A stretch of 64,000 nucleotides of DNA from Limonium bicolor (Eukaryota; Streptophyta; Magnoliopsida; Caryophyllales; Plumbaginaceae): positions 400,270,438 through 400,334,437 of the forward strand of contig CM041778.1 in assembly GCA_023374045.1 (NCBI GenBank), written 5' to 3'. Below, one piece after another: positions 42,541-53,307 of the stretch. A program made the position numbers and the translations under genes. Positions within the stretch are counted from its first letter, which is position 1. Each line of letters opens with the position of its first letter. The notes below the pieces were generated by a model, which was given only the letters and a program-made list of their open reading frames with translations, was not told the DNA's origin and did not search any database.

Positions 42541-44153
42541 TGGAATATGGTACATTATTCACGTTGATTTCTTATTTTTTTGAGCTAGGACCCCATATCC
42601 GCACTAAGCGTAGTACCTTTCATAATAGGAGTGTCAATGGGCTTACAATCACTAAGATGGTATCTTTTTAAAATATTATCGAGGTTGTTCTTTTGAGACA
42701 AACCCAAAATATTTTTCTTCCTATTTATTAATATTTTAACTCCCAGTACATAACTTGCTTCGCCTATATCTTTCATGTCAAACTATTTTTCATTGTGGAA
42801 AGTAGATCCAAGTTGTTGTTGGCTCTTAGGATGTCATCTACATACAAAGTTAGAATGACATAACCTTTTTGTGTATGACTTATATACACACAATGGTTTC
42901 CATTTATAATGGAAAACTTGTCCTCAACTATAGCCTCATGGAACCTGATATACAATTGTCTGGACGTTAGCTTAAGGCCATAGATGGATCAACAAAGACG
43001 ACATACCTTCTTCCTTGACCCTTAAACTCAAACCCATGAAGCTAGTTCATGTATACCTCATCTTCAAGGTTTTCATTGAGGAAAGCATTCTTTACACCAA
43101 TCTGATGTAATGTTAAACCCAAACAAGCAACTATAGCCATAATTAGCCAGATGGACCAAAATCTTACAACAGGTGAGAATGTCTCATCATAATAGACTCC
43201 CTCCTTTTGAGTATATCCTTTGTCTACTAGCCTTGCTTTATACCTTTCAACTGATAAATTCGTTCCTCTTTTGACCTTAAGAACCTACTTGTTCCCAATA
43301 GTCCTTTTACAAGGCGAAAGATCAACCAAATCCCAAACTTGGTTATGCATGGACGTTATCTCTTATTCCATTGCTTTCATCCATGCTGATGCCTTAGAAC
43401 CTAAGACAACGTCTCTAAAATCCTACACTCCTCCTCATCCATCATAGTGGTAAGGTAGGATTCATAATTAATTCCTTATAGAGCGACCATGTTTGCCTTA
43501 TAGTCAATTTCAAAACGTCTTTTGGGGACTCGGCCCCCTTTACTCCTCCTATGCTCATGTAAATTGTGTTCCTCCTCATGAACTTGAGAATTCAAAAGAA
43601 CATCTTCAACAAGCATATTATTGGTTACTTAATCAGGTTATTCATCAGGATCATCTAGTTCATAGAACTTTTCCCTGGTTTCTTCAAAAGTTTGTGGATC
43701 ATCAGTTTCCAAGAATGTGGCATCACGAGAATTAATCTCAGTTTTTTCCCACTTTCATCTTCACCTAAGAAGATGTACCTTTTTCAATTCTCACAGTATC
43801 ATACAAAGATACATTTCTTTTCATTTTGGCCTATTTCCCGAACTTATGAGATAGTAAGGTGATGTAGGCAGCACATCCTAATGGGCATAGATTGCTCAAA
43901 TCTAGATGTCTACCAGTCTATAGCTCATATGGTGTCTTAGAGGCTGATTTGTATGAACCCTATTCAAAACATAGTTTTTTGTCAACAAGACATCTCCCTA
44001 ATACGAAATTAGTAGATTTGCTTATGATATCATGGATCAAACCATATCCAATAAGGTCATATTCTTCTTTATGCCACCATATTTCTTCTTTATGCCACAC
44101 CATTCTGTTGTGCGGTGTAAGGAACATTAACTGTCTCACTATTCCTTTCTTTT
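42541..44153 (-). pseudogene. Decayed copia polyprotein, inverted copy of 20334-21953
   Basis: The same pieces as in the other copy appear on the minus strand (YVDD region 42773-42955; DIGEASYVLGVKILINRKK at 42585-42776; integrase near 44100). They carry the same stops and the same internal duplication of GGTGGCATAAAGAAGAAATA. Scattered substitutions and small indels separate the copies. The arm starts exactly at the N gap. Confidence 0.85.
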
Positions 44154-47100
44154 TGTAACACCCTACTACGCACATAACACTACTTGAAATCGCAGCGGAA
44201 TTTAAACAACTAAACGTAACTAAACGAATGGTGCTACAACGTCGTCAACCACCCACGTGGTTAACAAGGCTGAATAATACAAGTGTACCGGTCTGATGAT
44301 CAGACTCCCGAGCATAGAACTAATAACCATATATACATTAACAAAATACCGAGTGTTTACATATCCTTCACTGTAAAACATCACTGTTAACCATCACTGT
44401 AAACCGTTCATAACCCAATACATAACGCCACGGGGGCACAGGCGCATCCCGGGCCAACATCCAAAAATATTCAAAAGTAAGCCTGCATCCTAGGATCTAA
44501 AGCCACTCCGCTTCTTCGATCCTCATCCTGCAGTATAAGAAATATGGATCCCCGGGGGTCAGCAACCCTTGGCTGATATGGTTAACGCGCAGCCCATCGG
44601 CTACCGGGATACGCGCAACTAATTGTCATGATAACATGGCATTCATTTTTATACATAACATAACATAACATAATATGTGGCATAGCATCTATAGTGCACA
44701 GCACAACATCACATACACAGTGGATCTTCGTTCCACAATAACAAACCACGAAGGTCAAATAACATAAGAGCCTAGAGAATGATTCACCCTCATGTTAAGC
44801 TCGTTACACACACTCATTACCGCTCGTTATTCGAACGAGTAACTTAAGTCACAGATGGTTCGGATATAGTGACCCGAACACCACACAAACACATGTTCCC
44901 ACTAAACGATCATAAGTCAGAATAGGTAAGCTTTGGAGGAAGCTAGCGAGAGATCGAACGCCAATTAAGGAGAACAATCTTAACAACATAAGAGTCGAAT
45001 CTGATTCAGATATCTACTCTTAACTTACATGCATGACCGGACAACTGGATTCCTCACTTCCCAATTAACACTTGTTAGAAGTTCATGGTGGAACTTAACA
45101 ACCAATACACAATAGGTGGTAAGTCATGTTAGACACACACAAGGGAAATGAGTCACATCATAACATCACAATAATATGAACAACTGTAAACTCATTACAT
45201 GTTAGATCTTATAACGTCATAAACACATAGAAAAACACACAACACACAAGCCGGTGTAAACCGGTAGGCAACAGACTGCAAGAAAACCATACCTTGGTTC
45301 TTGCCTCGATTCGTTTCCACCTTGAGAGAACCCTAAACACATTAGTAACGTTGGTAATTAACGCACTAGTCCATTGTTAACTTGTTACTTAACATCTATT
45401 TTATTTATTTTCACACTTGTTATAACTCTCACCATTTTAATTACCATTATAACACTCTAACATGTTTATAAACCTTATAAATCATTACTAACTTACTACC
45501 ATTTTAGATAACATTTCCCATCTTAAAACAACAATTTTTGGTCCATACAGTGGCCCGTCCGAATTTGTGTCCGAACCTCCAAGTTCGGACGCAAGCCGTG
45601 ACTTTAGACAGAAAACAGACACACGTCCGAACTTATGTCCGGACTTCGGAAGTTCGGACGTGAGTCGAGAACGATTCTAGACAGAAATCCATGCGTCCGA
45701 ACATGTGTCCGGACTTCCCAAGTTTGGACACAGTTCGAGGATAATCCTAAGGAAGAATGGGTACGTCCGAACTAGTGTCCGGACTTCCCAAGTTCGGACA
45801 CTGCTCGCGAGTGAGAATTCCTTTACCCAACAGAGCCTGTCCGAACTTTCACATTCGGACGGAAGTTCGGACAAGGCATAATACTCAATTTCTAAGCCTT
45901 TAAACACTTAACCAAATTTCTCCAAAGCCTCCAACACTTATAGTATCTTCTCCTTAAGTTTCTAAGTGGTATTCCTTGCCTATTCTAATCATTATACCAA
46001 GATATTTCTTCCACACAACATCATTACTTAAACATCATTTCTTACAACCTAAAACTCCTTATGTCATCCTTGAAATCCCTTTTTCTAAGCCTACACTTTC
46101 TCCTTATTTTACCAAAGCTTGCCTAAGTCTCAACCTAAGTCCAAAATGACTTTGGTATATACTAAAACCTCAAGATAATGCCTAAGTACTTATTACACTC
46201 TAGAACACTTCCTAGTTCATCAAAATTCCTTTAAAACATCTTGAACTCCTTATGCATTTCCTAAATTTCAACATAGGTTCTCCTAGCATTTTGTTACACC
46301 AAAGCACATTGTTCTTACCATTAAACACCCAAGAACACTAAAAATCACCAAGAACACTCTTATACACAAAACTTCACTCAAATCTGACTACACTAAGATA
46401 TAATGCATAACTTAAATTGCATGGCACTTAGGCCCTTAAAATGCATGGCTCTTAGGCCCTTAAAGTGCTTAAATCATAAACACTAAATTTCCACAATATA
46501 TATGCCTTTGACCTGCAATTACATACAAAAAGACATATGTTCTTTTACTAGTCTCCTTGAGAACATTTACTAGGTCATTCACCTTTTGCTCTTTAGGTAG
46601 TTTTGACAAGCATTATAAGCTCATTTCTCCTAAGGCATTAAACAACATTAGGTTAGTACATTTACCTCTTCTCCAAACAACTTCTTTCTTGTTTCCTTAT
46701 AAAACCGGTAAGGTATTTGATTCCTTGTCAAGTTCTAAACAATATACAAACATCATAATAAGTATTCAAGCTTTAAGCTTCATCTCATTGTAAACCCTAA
46801 TTTTACATTGTTTCAAAAACATTAATGTAGTTGTTTTTACCTTGATCTTTGAAGAGAGTTTGAATATCTATGAAGAGAGGACTCCCCCTAGTCCTTGAAA
46901 GGTTGGAATGAAGCTAAAACAAAACCATGTAAAGAGCACCTTCAATGGGTATTTTCGGTCACAACAAAAACATGAAGGAAATGAAGTTTTTATTTGAGAT
47001 TCCTTACCTAGAAGCAAAGGAGAGTAATAATATGTAGAAATACAAGCTCAAGCTCCTTCAATGGTGGAACTCCATGGCACCGAAATGGGGCTCTTGAAGT

Positions 47101-47932
47101 TTTGAGAAGATAGAAATGAAGAGAGCTTGATGAGAGGAAGAGATTGTGGTGTTTGTTTTTGATTTGGACAAGTGAGCTAGATTTTACAAGGGGTCAAAGC
47201 TAGAGTTTTAATGGTGGTGGTGAGTATTACCGTGAGAGAGCAGCAAGAAGGAAGGAGATGGAGTTGGAACCGTGTGAAATGGAGGAAGAAATGAGAGAAG
47301 GTAAGTTGCTTTTGAAGATATTTGTTAATAAAGTAAAGTAATAGTACTTAACTTGCCATCTTTATTTAACTATGAGCTAACAAGGGTGGTGAGTCACCAA
47401 CCTTAAAAACCGGCCCCCAATAGTAATATGAGGGTATTTTAGTCTTTGTTGAACATTTAATTACTAATACAACATATGTTACAAAATAGCTTATTAAAAT
47501 CACTATTCATGAAAACAAGGCACATAGAAGTGAAATTTTTGATTTCCTATTGATATAGACATCCAAATGTGATATTATATAGTACACATATATATTAAGA
47601 GTAATGATGGACATCTAGCCACTCAAAAACTCATTTACAAGACAATTTTTAAAAAATGTGCTTAAGACTCCTTAAAGCACATTTTGTGTTTAAACTTGTT
47701 TTCAAGCTTGGTTTTCTTTGGTAATTGATTTAATATGTTCATTAGTATATAAATGAGGTCTTACCCAAGCTTATTCCAAGCTTAGAGCACATTTTAGCCC
47801 TTACTGACCTTAAGGCATATAATTGTGTTCTTTATGGTTTAAATTGTTTACTAATGTTTCTAAGACTCTTTTTTAGTCTTAATACACCATATTTAGGTGT
47901 TTAAACAACATAACTAGGTTTGGGGTATTTCA
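44154..47932. mobile_element. Complete large solo LTR, 3779 bp, within copia integrase
   Basis: It runs TGTAACACCCTACTACGCAC to GGGGTATTTCA with flanks CTTTT (44149-44153) and CTTTA (47933-47937), a 5-bp target duplication with one mismatch. On the minus strand the copia integrase reads FKELCK before it and KKGIVRQL after it, so the insertion point is exact. No pol frames inside; a CGGAC inverted-repeat array lies at about 45550-45875. Bases 44154-46245 are the inverted mate of 18242-20333. Confidence 0.88.
45550..45875. repeat. 70-bp CGGAC inverted-repeat array (inverted mate)
   Basis: Reverse complement of 18611-18927, with a few substitutions, some of which break arm pairing (for example AATTTGTGTCC and AAGTTTGGAC). 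Confidence 0.88.
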
Positions 47933-48500
47933 CTTTACAAAGTTCTTTAAACTGAATTAATAGGTAGTCTCTACCTTGTTCCGTTCTCAACCCCTTAAAT
48001 TTGAGAGTTAATTGATTCTCTACTTCATCCACGTACTTGTGGAAGCAATTAAGAGCTTCTGATTTATGTGAAATGAGATACACGTAACAAATATGTGTGA
48101 AGTCATCAATGAATGTGATAAAAATATCAAGCACCATGTTTGGTTGTCACATACATTGGACCACTAATATCTGAATGAATTAGCTGTAATGGTTAAATAA
48201 CTCTTTCTGCTTTAGAAAATAGTTTCCTAGTAGCTTTTCCAACTAAAAAAGGCTCACACTTAATGAGTTTTAGCTTTTGAGTTCCACCTACGAGCTCTTC
48301 TTCGCTAGTCTATTCATTCGATCAATACCAATATAACCGCGTATAACATGCCAAAGTTATGAATCATCATAATTAATAGCATAAGCTGAAGAAATGTGAT
48401 TGTTTGAACCAACATCGACATTTAACACTATGAAAACATCTAATAAAGAGCTAATATCGAAAAATGTACCATTATTAAACAACTCTAAAGTTGATCTTTA
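47933..48500 (-). pseudogene. Copia integrase N-terminal part
   Basis: On the minus strand: zinc-region remnants (KCEPFLVGKATRKLFSKAE), then FITFIDDFTHICYVYLISHK and NCFHKYVDEVENQLTLKFKG up to FKELCK, where the LTR begins. It is the upstream half of the integrase continued at 44153. Stops interrupt it, and upstream gag is not recognisable. Confidence 0.8.
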
Positions 48501-48588
48501 AAAAATAAATTTGAAGCCTATCTTAAGAAGAGATGGAAGGGAAACATAGCTGGTAAAATGCTGCCCCCTTTCTCATCCTCGTCGACCA

Positions 48589-48820
48589 GTGATCCAAGAA
48601 TGTGTTACGATGGTTCACCTTGATTGGGATGTGTCCTTGGTCTTTGCTAGTCTATCCTATAGTAAGGTTGTAGACATTCTTGCAAAATCTGGTTTAGGTA
48701 GAACATTTGGTTGTTCTGTTCTGGAGATTTCTCCTCCTGATATTGAGACTCAATTGCTTGTAGACATTTGGTTGTTCTGTTATGCTCATGAGGCTTTGCC
48801 TTCGGTTTTGACAAAAAAGG
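48589..48820 (+). pseudogene. Possible RNase H-like fragment (RVT_3 type)
   Basis: A 91-codon frame contains VFASLSYSKVVDILAKSGLG, like the C-terminal part of plant RNase H-type reverse-transcriptase relatives (LINE-derived). The pattern is short and no catalytic residues are visible. The last 15 codons lie in the foldback element. CATTTGGTTGTTCTGTT is directly repeated at ~48703 and ~48764. Confidence 0.35.
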
Positions 48821-49955
48821 GGAAATTTCATGAAATGCCACTATATTTTTTGGCTAATTCATAATATGTCACTAAAAAAAAGAAAGTCATGAAATGCCAC
48901 CATATTTGTGCAAAAGTCCATGAAATGCCACTACGTCGTTGACCAGAAGCAAAAAAGACAAAAATACCCATACTAGTTAACAAAGTAGTTTTAAACTTCA
49001 CAATATGTCACTAAGTGTTAAAAAATTCACAAAAAATCAAAATATTATAAAAATATAGGTAACTATAAGAATATATTTAAAATAGTATAAAGATTATAAA
49101 AATAAATAAAAAATATATTAAAATATCATAAAATATTGAAAAAAAGTAAATATTTTTTTAGATGTTTTCAAAATTATTTAATACTATAAAAAGAATATAC
49201 AGTTTTAAACACATAATTTATACTACTTTTTCTACAAATTCAGACCAATATAGTACCATAGTACCATAATTTATACTAATTAACTATGATAATTTTAGAC
49301 CAATTAACTACCATAATTTTACCGTATAGCATCATAACTAGAACCAATTAATTACCAAAAATTTTATCATACATTTTCAAATTATCTTTTTTATTATCAA
49401 TTTAAATTATTTAATTGAAATAAATTATATTATGTCATAAAGTCATCGGCAAACTAGAATATAAATTTGAAAAATTCCAAATTTTAATTAACAATTTAAA
49501 ATAATTTATTTTGAATAAATATTTTAAATTGGTAGAAAAAATAATTTAAAAATATATGGTAATTAATTGGTATAAATTATGGTACTATATTGGTCTAAAT
49601 TTGTAGAAAAATTATTATAAATTATGTGCTTAAAACTCTATATTCTTTTTTATGGTATTAAATAATTTTGAAAAAAAATCTAGAAATATTTACTTTTTTT
49701 CAATGTTTTATGATATTTTGATATATTTTTATTTTTATTTATAACTTTTTATAATATTTTAAATATATTCTTATAGTTACCTATATTTTTATTTTTTTGT
49801 GAATTTTAGGGAATTTTTTAACACTTAGTGGCATATTGTGAACTTTAAAATTACTTTGTTAACTAGTGGGGTATTTTTGTCTTTTCTACTTCTGGTCAAT
49901 GACATAGTGGTATTTCATGGACTTTTGTAAAAATATAGTGACATTTCATGAAATA
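48821..49955. mobile_element. Long-inverted-repeat (foldback, MULE-like) element 1
   Basis: The left arm GAAATTTCATGAAATGCCAC...GACAAAAATACCCATACTAG recurs inverted at the right (ACTAGTGGGGTATTTTTGTC...GACATTTCATGAAAT). Pairing extends for several hundred bases through AT-rich sequence to near 49380. Flanks AAAAAAGGGGA and AAAAAAAGGGA could be a 9-11-bp target duplication as in Mutator-like elements. No transposase. Confidence 0.7.
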
Positions 49956-49960
49956 AAAAA

Positions 49961-51682
49961 AGGGAAATTTCATGAAATGCCACTATATTTTTGGCTAATT
50001 TATGAAATGCACTAAAAAAAAGAAAGTCACAAAATGCCACTATATTTTTGTAAACGTCCATGAAATGCCACTATAGTCATTGACCAGATGAAAAAAAAGA
50101 CAAAAATACCCCTACTAGTTAACAAAGTACTTTTAAAGTTCACAATATACCCCTAAGTGTTAAAAAATTCACAAAAATATCAAAACATAATAAAGATAAA
50201 AAAATTACAAAATTACAAAATTAGAAAATTTATAAAATTAAAAAATTATAAAAAATTATAAAATTAAAAAATCGAAGTTTAAAAATTTAATAGTTAAAAA
50301 TTTAAAAATTTAAAAATTGACAATTAAAAAAATTATGAAAATTGATAAAAATGAAAATATCATAAAAAATATATATTTCATTTTTAAAGTTTATTCTCTA
50401 CCATAAAATATTATTGTATTCAAAACTAATAATTTATACCAATTTTCTCATCACTTTATACTAGAGGTGATCATAATGTGTCCGGCCCGACAGCTCGGTC
50501 CGAACCGACTCGTAAAAAAGCCCGACAGGCCCGAGCCTGATTGGGCTTCCGGGCGGGCCTGGACATAAAACCAGGCCCGAATAAAAAATCGGACCGGACC
50601 GCGGCACTTTTTTTAGCCTGTGGGCAAGCCCGGCCTGATTTTATATTTTTTAATTATTTTTTAAAATGTAATATATACATATTTAATTTTATTTGATTTT
50701 TATATAATATATACAAAAAATATATATAAATTTTAATTAAGTTATATATATAATATATGAATCTATATTAAAATATATTAATTTAAATTTTTTTATTAAT
50801 TTATATAAAAAAATTAAAAAACCGGGCCGAGCTTCGGCAAAACCTGGAAAAAATCGGACCTAACCCGGCTCGGCCCGAGCATGTAAAAAACCGGGCCGAG
50901 CTTCGGCAAAACCTGGAAAAAATCGGGCCTAACCCGGCCCGGCCCGAGCATGTAAAAAACCGGGCTTGGTTTTTTAAAATAGGCCTGACAGGCCTAAAAT
51001 TTACCTTCGGCCCGGCCCGCCCGAATGATCACCTCTACTTTATAATTTATACCTATTATGTACACCATAATTTATACTAAATAAGTACCTTAATTTTTAC
51101 TATTCATTTTTTAATTATTATTTTCTATCAATTTAAATTATTTCTATTAAATTAATTTTTTAAAAATTTTTGTTTGCTGATAAATTTTAAAAAATAAAAT
51201 TCTAATATAATATTTTATTATAAAGAAATAATTTAAATTGATAAAAAATAATAAAAAAAATGTATGGTAAAATTATGTTACTCATTTGGTATAAATTATG
51301 GTACTTAATTGATAGTAAATTTGGTTTAAATTATTTATTTAGAACATAATATTCTTTTTCTAATATTGAATAAATTTTCAACAATGAAACATTTATTTGT
51401 TTTAATATTTTATGATATTTTATATTTTTAATTTTTTTAAAAAAATTAAATTTCATTATTTTTATAAGTATTTTTTATTTTTACAAATTATTTTTTATTT
51501 TAATGTATTTTGAATTTATTTTGTGAATTTTTTAACACTTAAGGGTATATTATGAATTTTTCATCTTTTAATGACTATATTAATATTTCATGAACTTTTA
51601 TAAAAATATAATGATATTTTATGATTTTTTTGGTGATATTTCATGAATTAGTCAAAAATATTTTCACGAAATTGTCCTTTTT
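49961..51682. mobile_element. Long-inverted-repeat (foldback, MULE-like) element 2
   Basis: It starts AGGGAAATTTCATGAAATGC, like element 1, and its right end read inverted is AAAAAGGACAATTTCGTGAAA followed by TATTTTTGACTAATTCATGA. Arms are more diverged than in element 1. It directly abuts element 1 and carries a nested hAT MITE. Confidence 0.65.
50462..51037. mobile_element. hAT MITE, homologue of 34033-34557, inverted
   Basis: Ends TAGAGGTGATCAT on both sides (perfect 13-bp inverted termini) with flanks CTTTATAC and CTTTATAA (7 of 8). GC-rich subterminal words GGCCCGGCCC surround an AT-rich centre. Near 50820-50960 a ~73-bp block with ACCGGGCCGAGCTTCGGCAA is tandemly duplicated. It is nested in foldback element 2. 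Confidence 0.9.
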
Positions 51683-51699
51683 ATACGGCGAACCAATTC

Positions 51700-52450
51700 T
51701 CTAGTCAAGCAAGTATAACCAATACTGTGGGCCTTATCGAATATCATGGCAGACACATCGGCCCAACACTGTTTTTCTTTCTTATCCCCGATCGGCTCAT
51801 CACTGCGAGAAAGTGGGAGAAACGGGGCCGGTGGTATGCCCAATCGCTTTCAAGAAAGAAAAGAGCCAGAACAAGAAGAGCGCTCTTGATTGCTAAGGCT
51901 AGTCGATGAGTGCTGGTAAGTTTTCTTTCTTAAAACATCATTTTTGGCTTTACTTCTGCATCTTCATCAAGCTTGGGTGGAGTCAAGAGTAGCTGCTGTA
52001 GAGCCGTCTCTCGGAATTGTGCTGCTTACCGTGTTGCTGTTACGATTTGAGAGTAATTGATTTGGATCTGCACTGGTGGTGCGTCAATGGAGATCAGAGT
52101 ACAAGCCCGACCTAGGATGCTTCTATGAGGAATTAATATCTTTAATTGATTTCAGTTACGCCCTGTTGAGTAATCCCCCAGGGTGGCCGCTCTTAAGGTG
52201 ATTAATCCGATAAACTTCAGGGACTGGATGCGATTGCTTTCCTCCAATTATAACATGGAGAAGGAGACAAGTGCAAAAGCTTTTGCTTTCTTAAACCCTA
52301 CTTATCCCTTTCACTCTATACTGCGGGTAAAGTGCCAACCGGCTCAGATCACGTCCCTTTGCCCGATTAGGTTGAATCTATGCGCTAATAAATCCTTTTT
52401 ATAGCTTTACAAATTGACACTTGAATCTCGTTACTGTGTGTGATATTCAT
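51700..52450 (+). pseudogene. Relic duplicate of COX19 exon 1 and intron 1
   Basis: ATGAGTGCTG followed by GTAAGT at 51907 repeats the first coding exon and donor of COX19 (53308). Downstream, CTATACTGCGGGTAAAGTGCC and CCGATTAGGTTGAATC at 52318-52380 match CTATACTGGTAAAGAGCC and TTGATTGGTTTGATCC in COX19 intron 1 (54061-54113). Exons 2-4 do not follow; the relic passes straight into a MTV1 end relic. It could still act as an alternative first exon for COX19, since its donor is intact. Confidence 0.65.
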
Positions 52451-52469
52451 CTTTTTATTTGTGAACGAA

Positions 52470-52640
52470 TCCTATTAGCAGCCGCAACTACACCCATCCT
52501 GGTGCGCTTAGCCTTGCCATCAAACGATAACCTAATTAATTGAAGTTTCCATTTCTAAACAACACGCTTTAGTCTCGAGCGGCAGCCCACATAGTCTAGA
52601 GGAGGAGGAGTCTTTCTTACCGAAGAAAAGATTTGACTAT
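52470..52640 (-). pseudogene. Relic of the MTV1 last exon
   Basis: 52564-52625 aligns with 56114-56175 over the final MTV1 exon and its acceptor: AGTCTCGAGC, GCAGCC and AAGTCTnnCTTA blocks are shared in order. The upstream 3' UTR landmark GCCTTGCCA is shared too. The frame is disrupted by an indel and changed codons. Confidence 0.7.
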
Positions 52641-53230
52641 ATAAACAATCAATATATTTGGCAAAGAGTACCATTAGCATTCAACTTAAATTGTTGGGGA
52701 ATCTCTCTAAAAGAGAAATACCCTCCAAAAATTTGCGTATGCCACTTATATGCAACAAGCACACGGTATTCTTTAGTAAAAGGCGAAAGAATAGTTCGCT
52801 TTGTGCTTGTTGCGTGGCTGCGTGAGTTTAAAGGTCAGGATAACATGACCTATTTGTATACTTATCAGACGCTGGCTTTAGTTCGTATACTCAATGTGGG
52901 AGCGAGGCACATTGGATGAATCTTCGTTTTCTCTCTACAGCAGATCTATGCCGGAGGTCTCTAATTGATATTACGCCGGGTGTAAAGTTGATTTATTTTT
53001 TGCAAGAGCTCATGGAGGGAGGTCATTCAGGCAGCCATAGAAAACTCTCTAGAAAGCTTCTCCACCGGACCGCATTTCCTGTAGGACCTACTCTATACGA
53101 CGTCTACTAGTTTTGATTTATGGGCCGTATGTAGGCTGACATTGGTGGCCCACTTCCTTGCTTCCAACTCTGGGCTTCTCTACCTCCTCACCCTCGACAA
53201 AGAATTGGAATAAGCGACCGGCTTTTTGCT
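52641..53230. other. Unassigned stretch upstream of COX19
   Basis: Holds a 64-codon plus-strand frame (52916-53110, MNLRFLSTADLCRRSLIDIT) with no recognised homology. It includes promoter and 5' flank of COX19 on its right. Confidence 0.45.
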
Positions 53231-53245
53231 CTGTAGCTGTCAAAA

Positions 53246-53274
53246 AGTAGTAGTAGTAGTAGAAGAAGAAGAAT
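53246..53274 (+). repeat. AGT/AGA trinucleotide run in COX19 5' UTR
   Basis: Five AGT-type then four AGA-type triplets, about 35 bases before the start codon. Confidence 0.8.
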
Positions 53275-53307
53275 CTGAGGAATACTATTCTCCATTAACC
53301 CTGGCCG

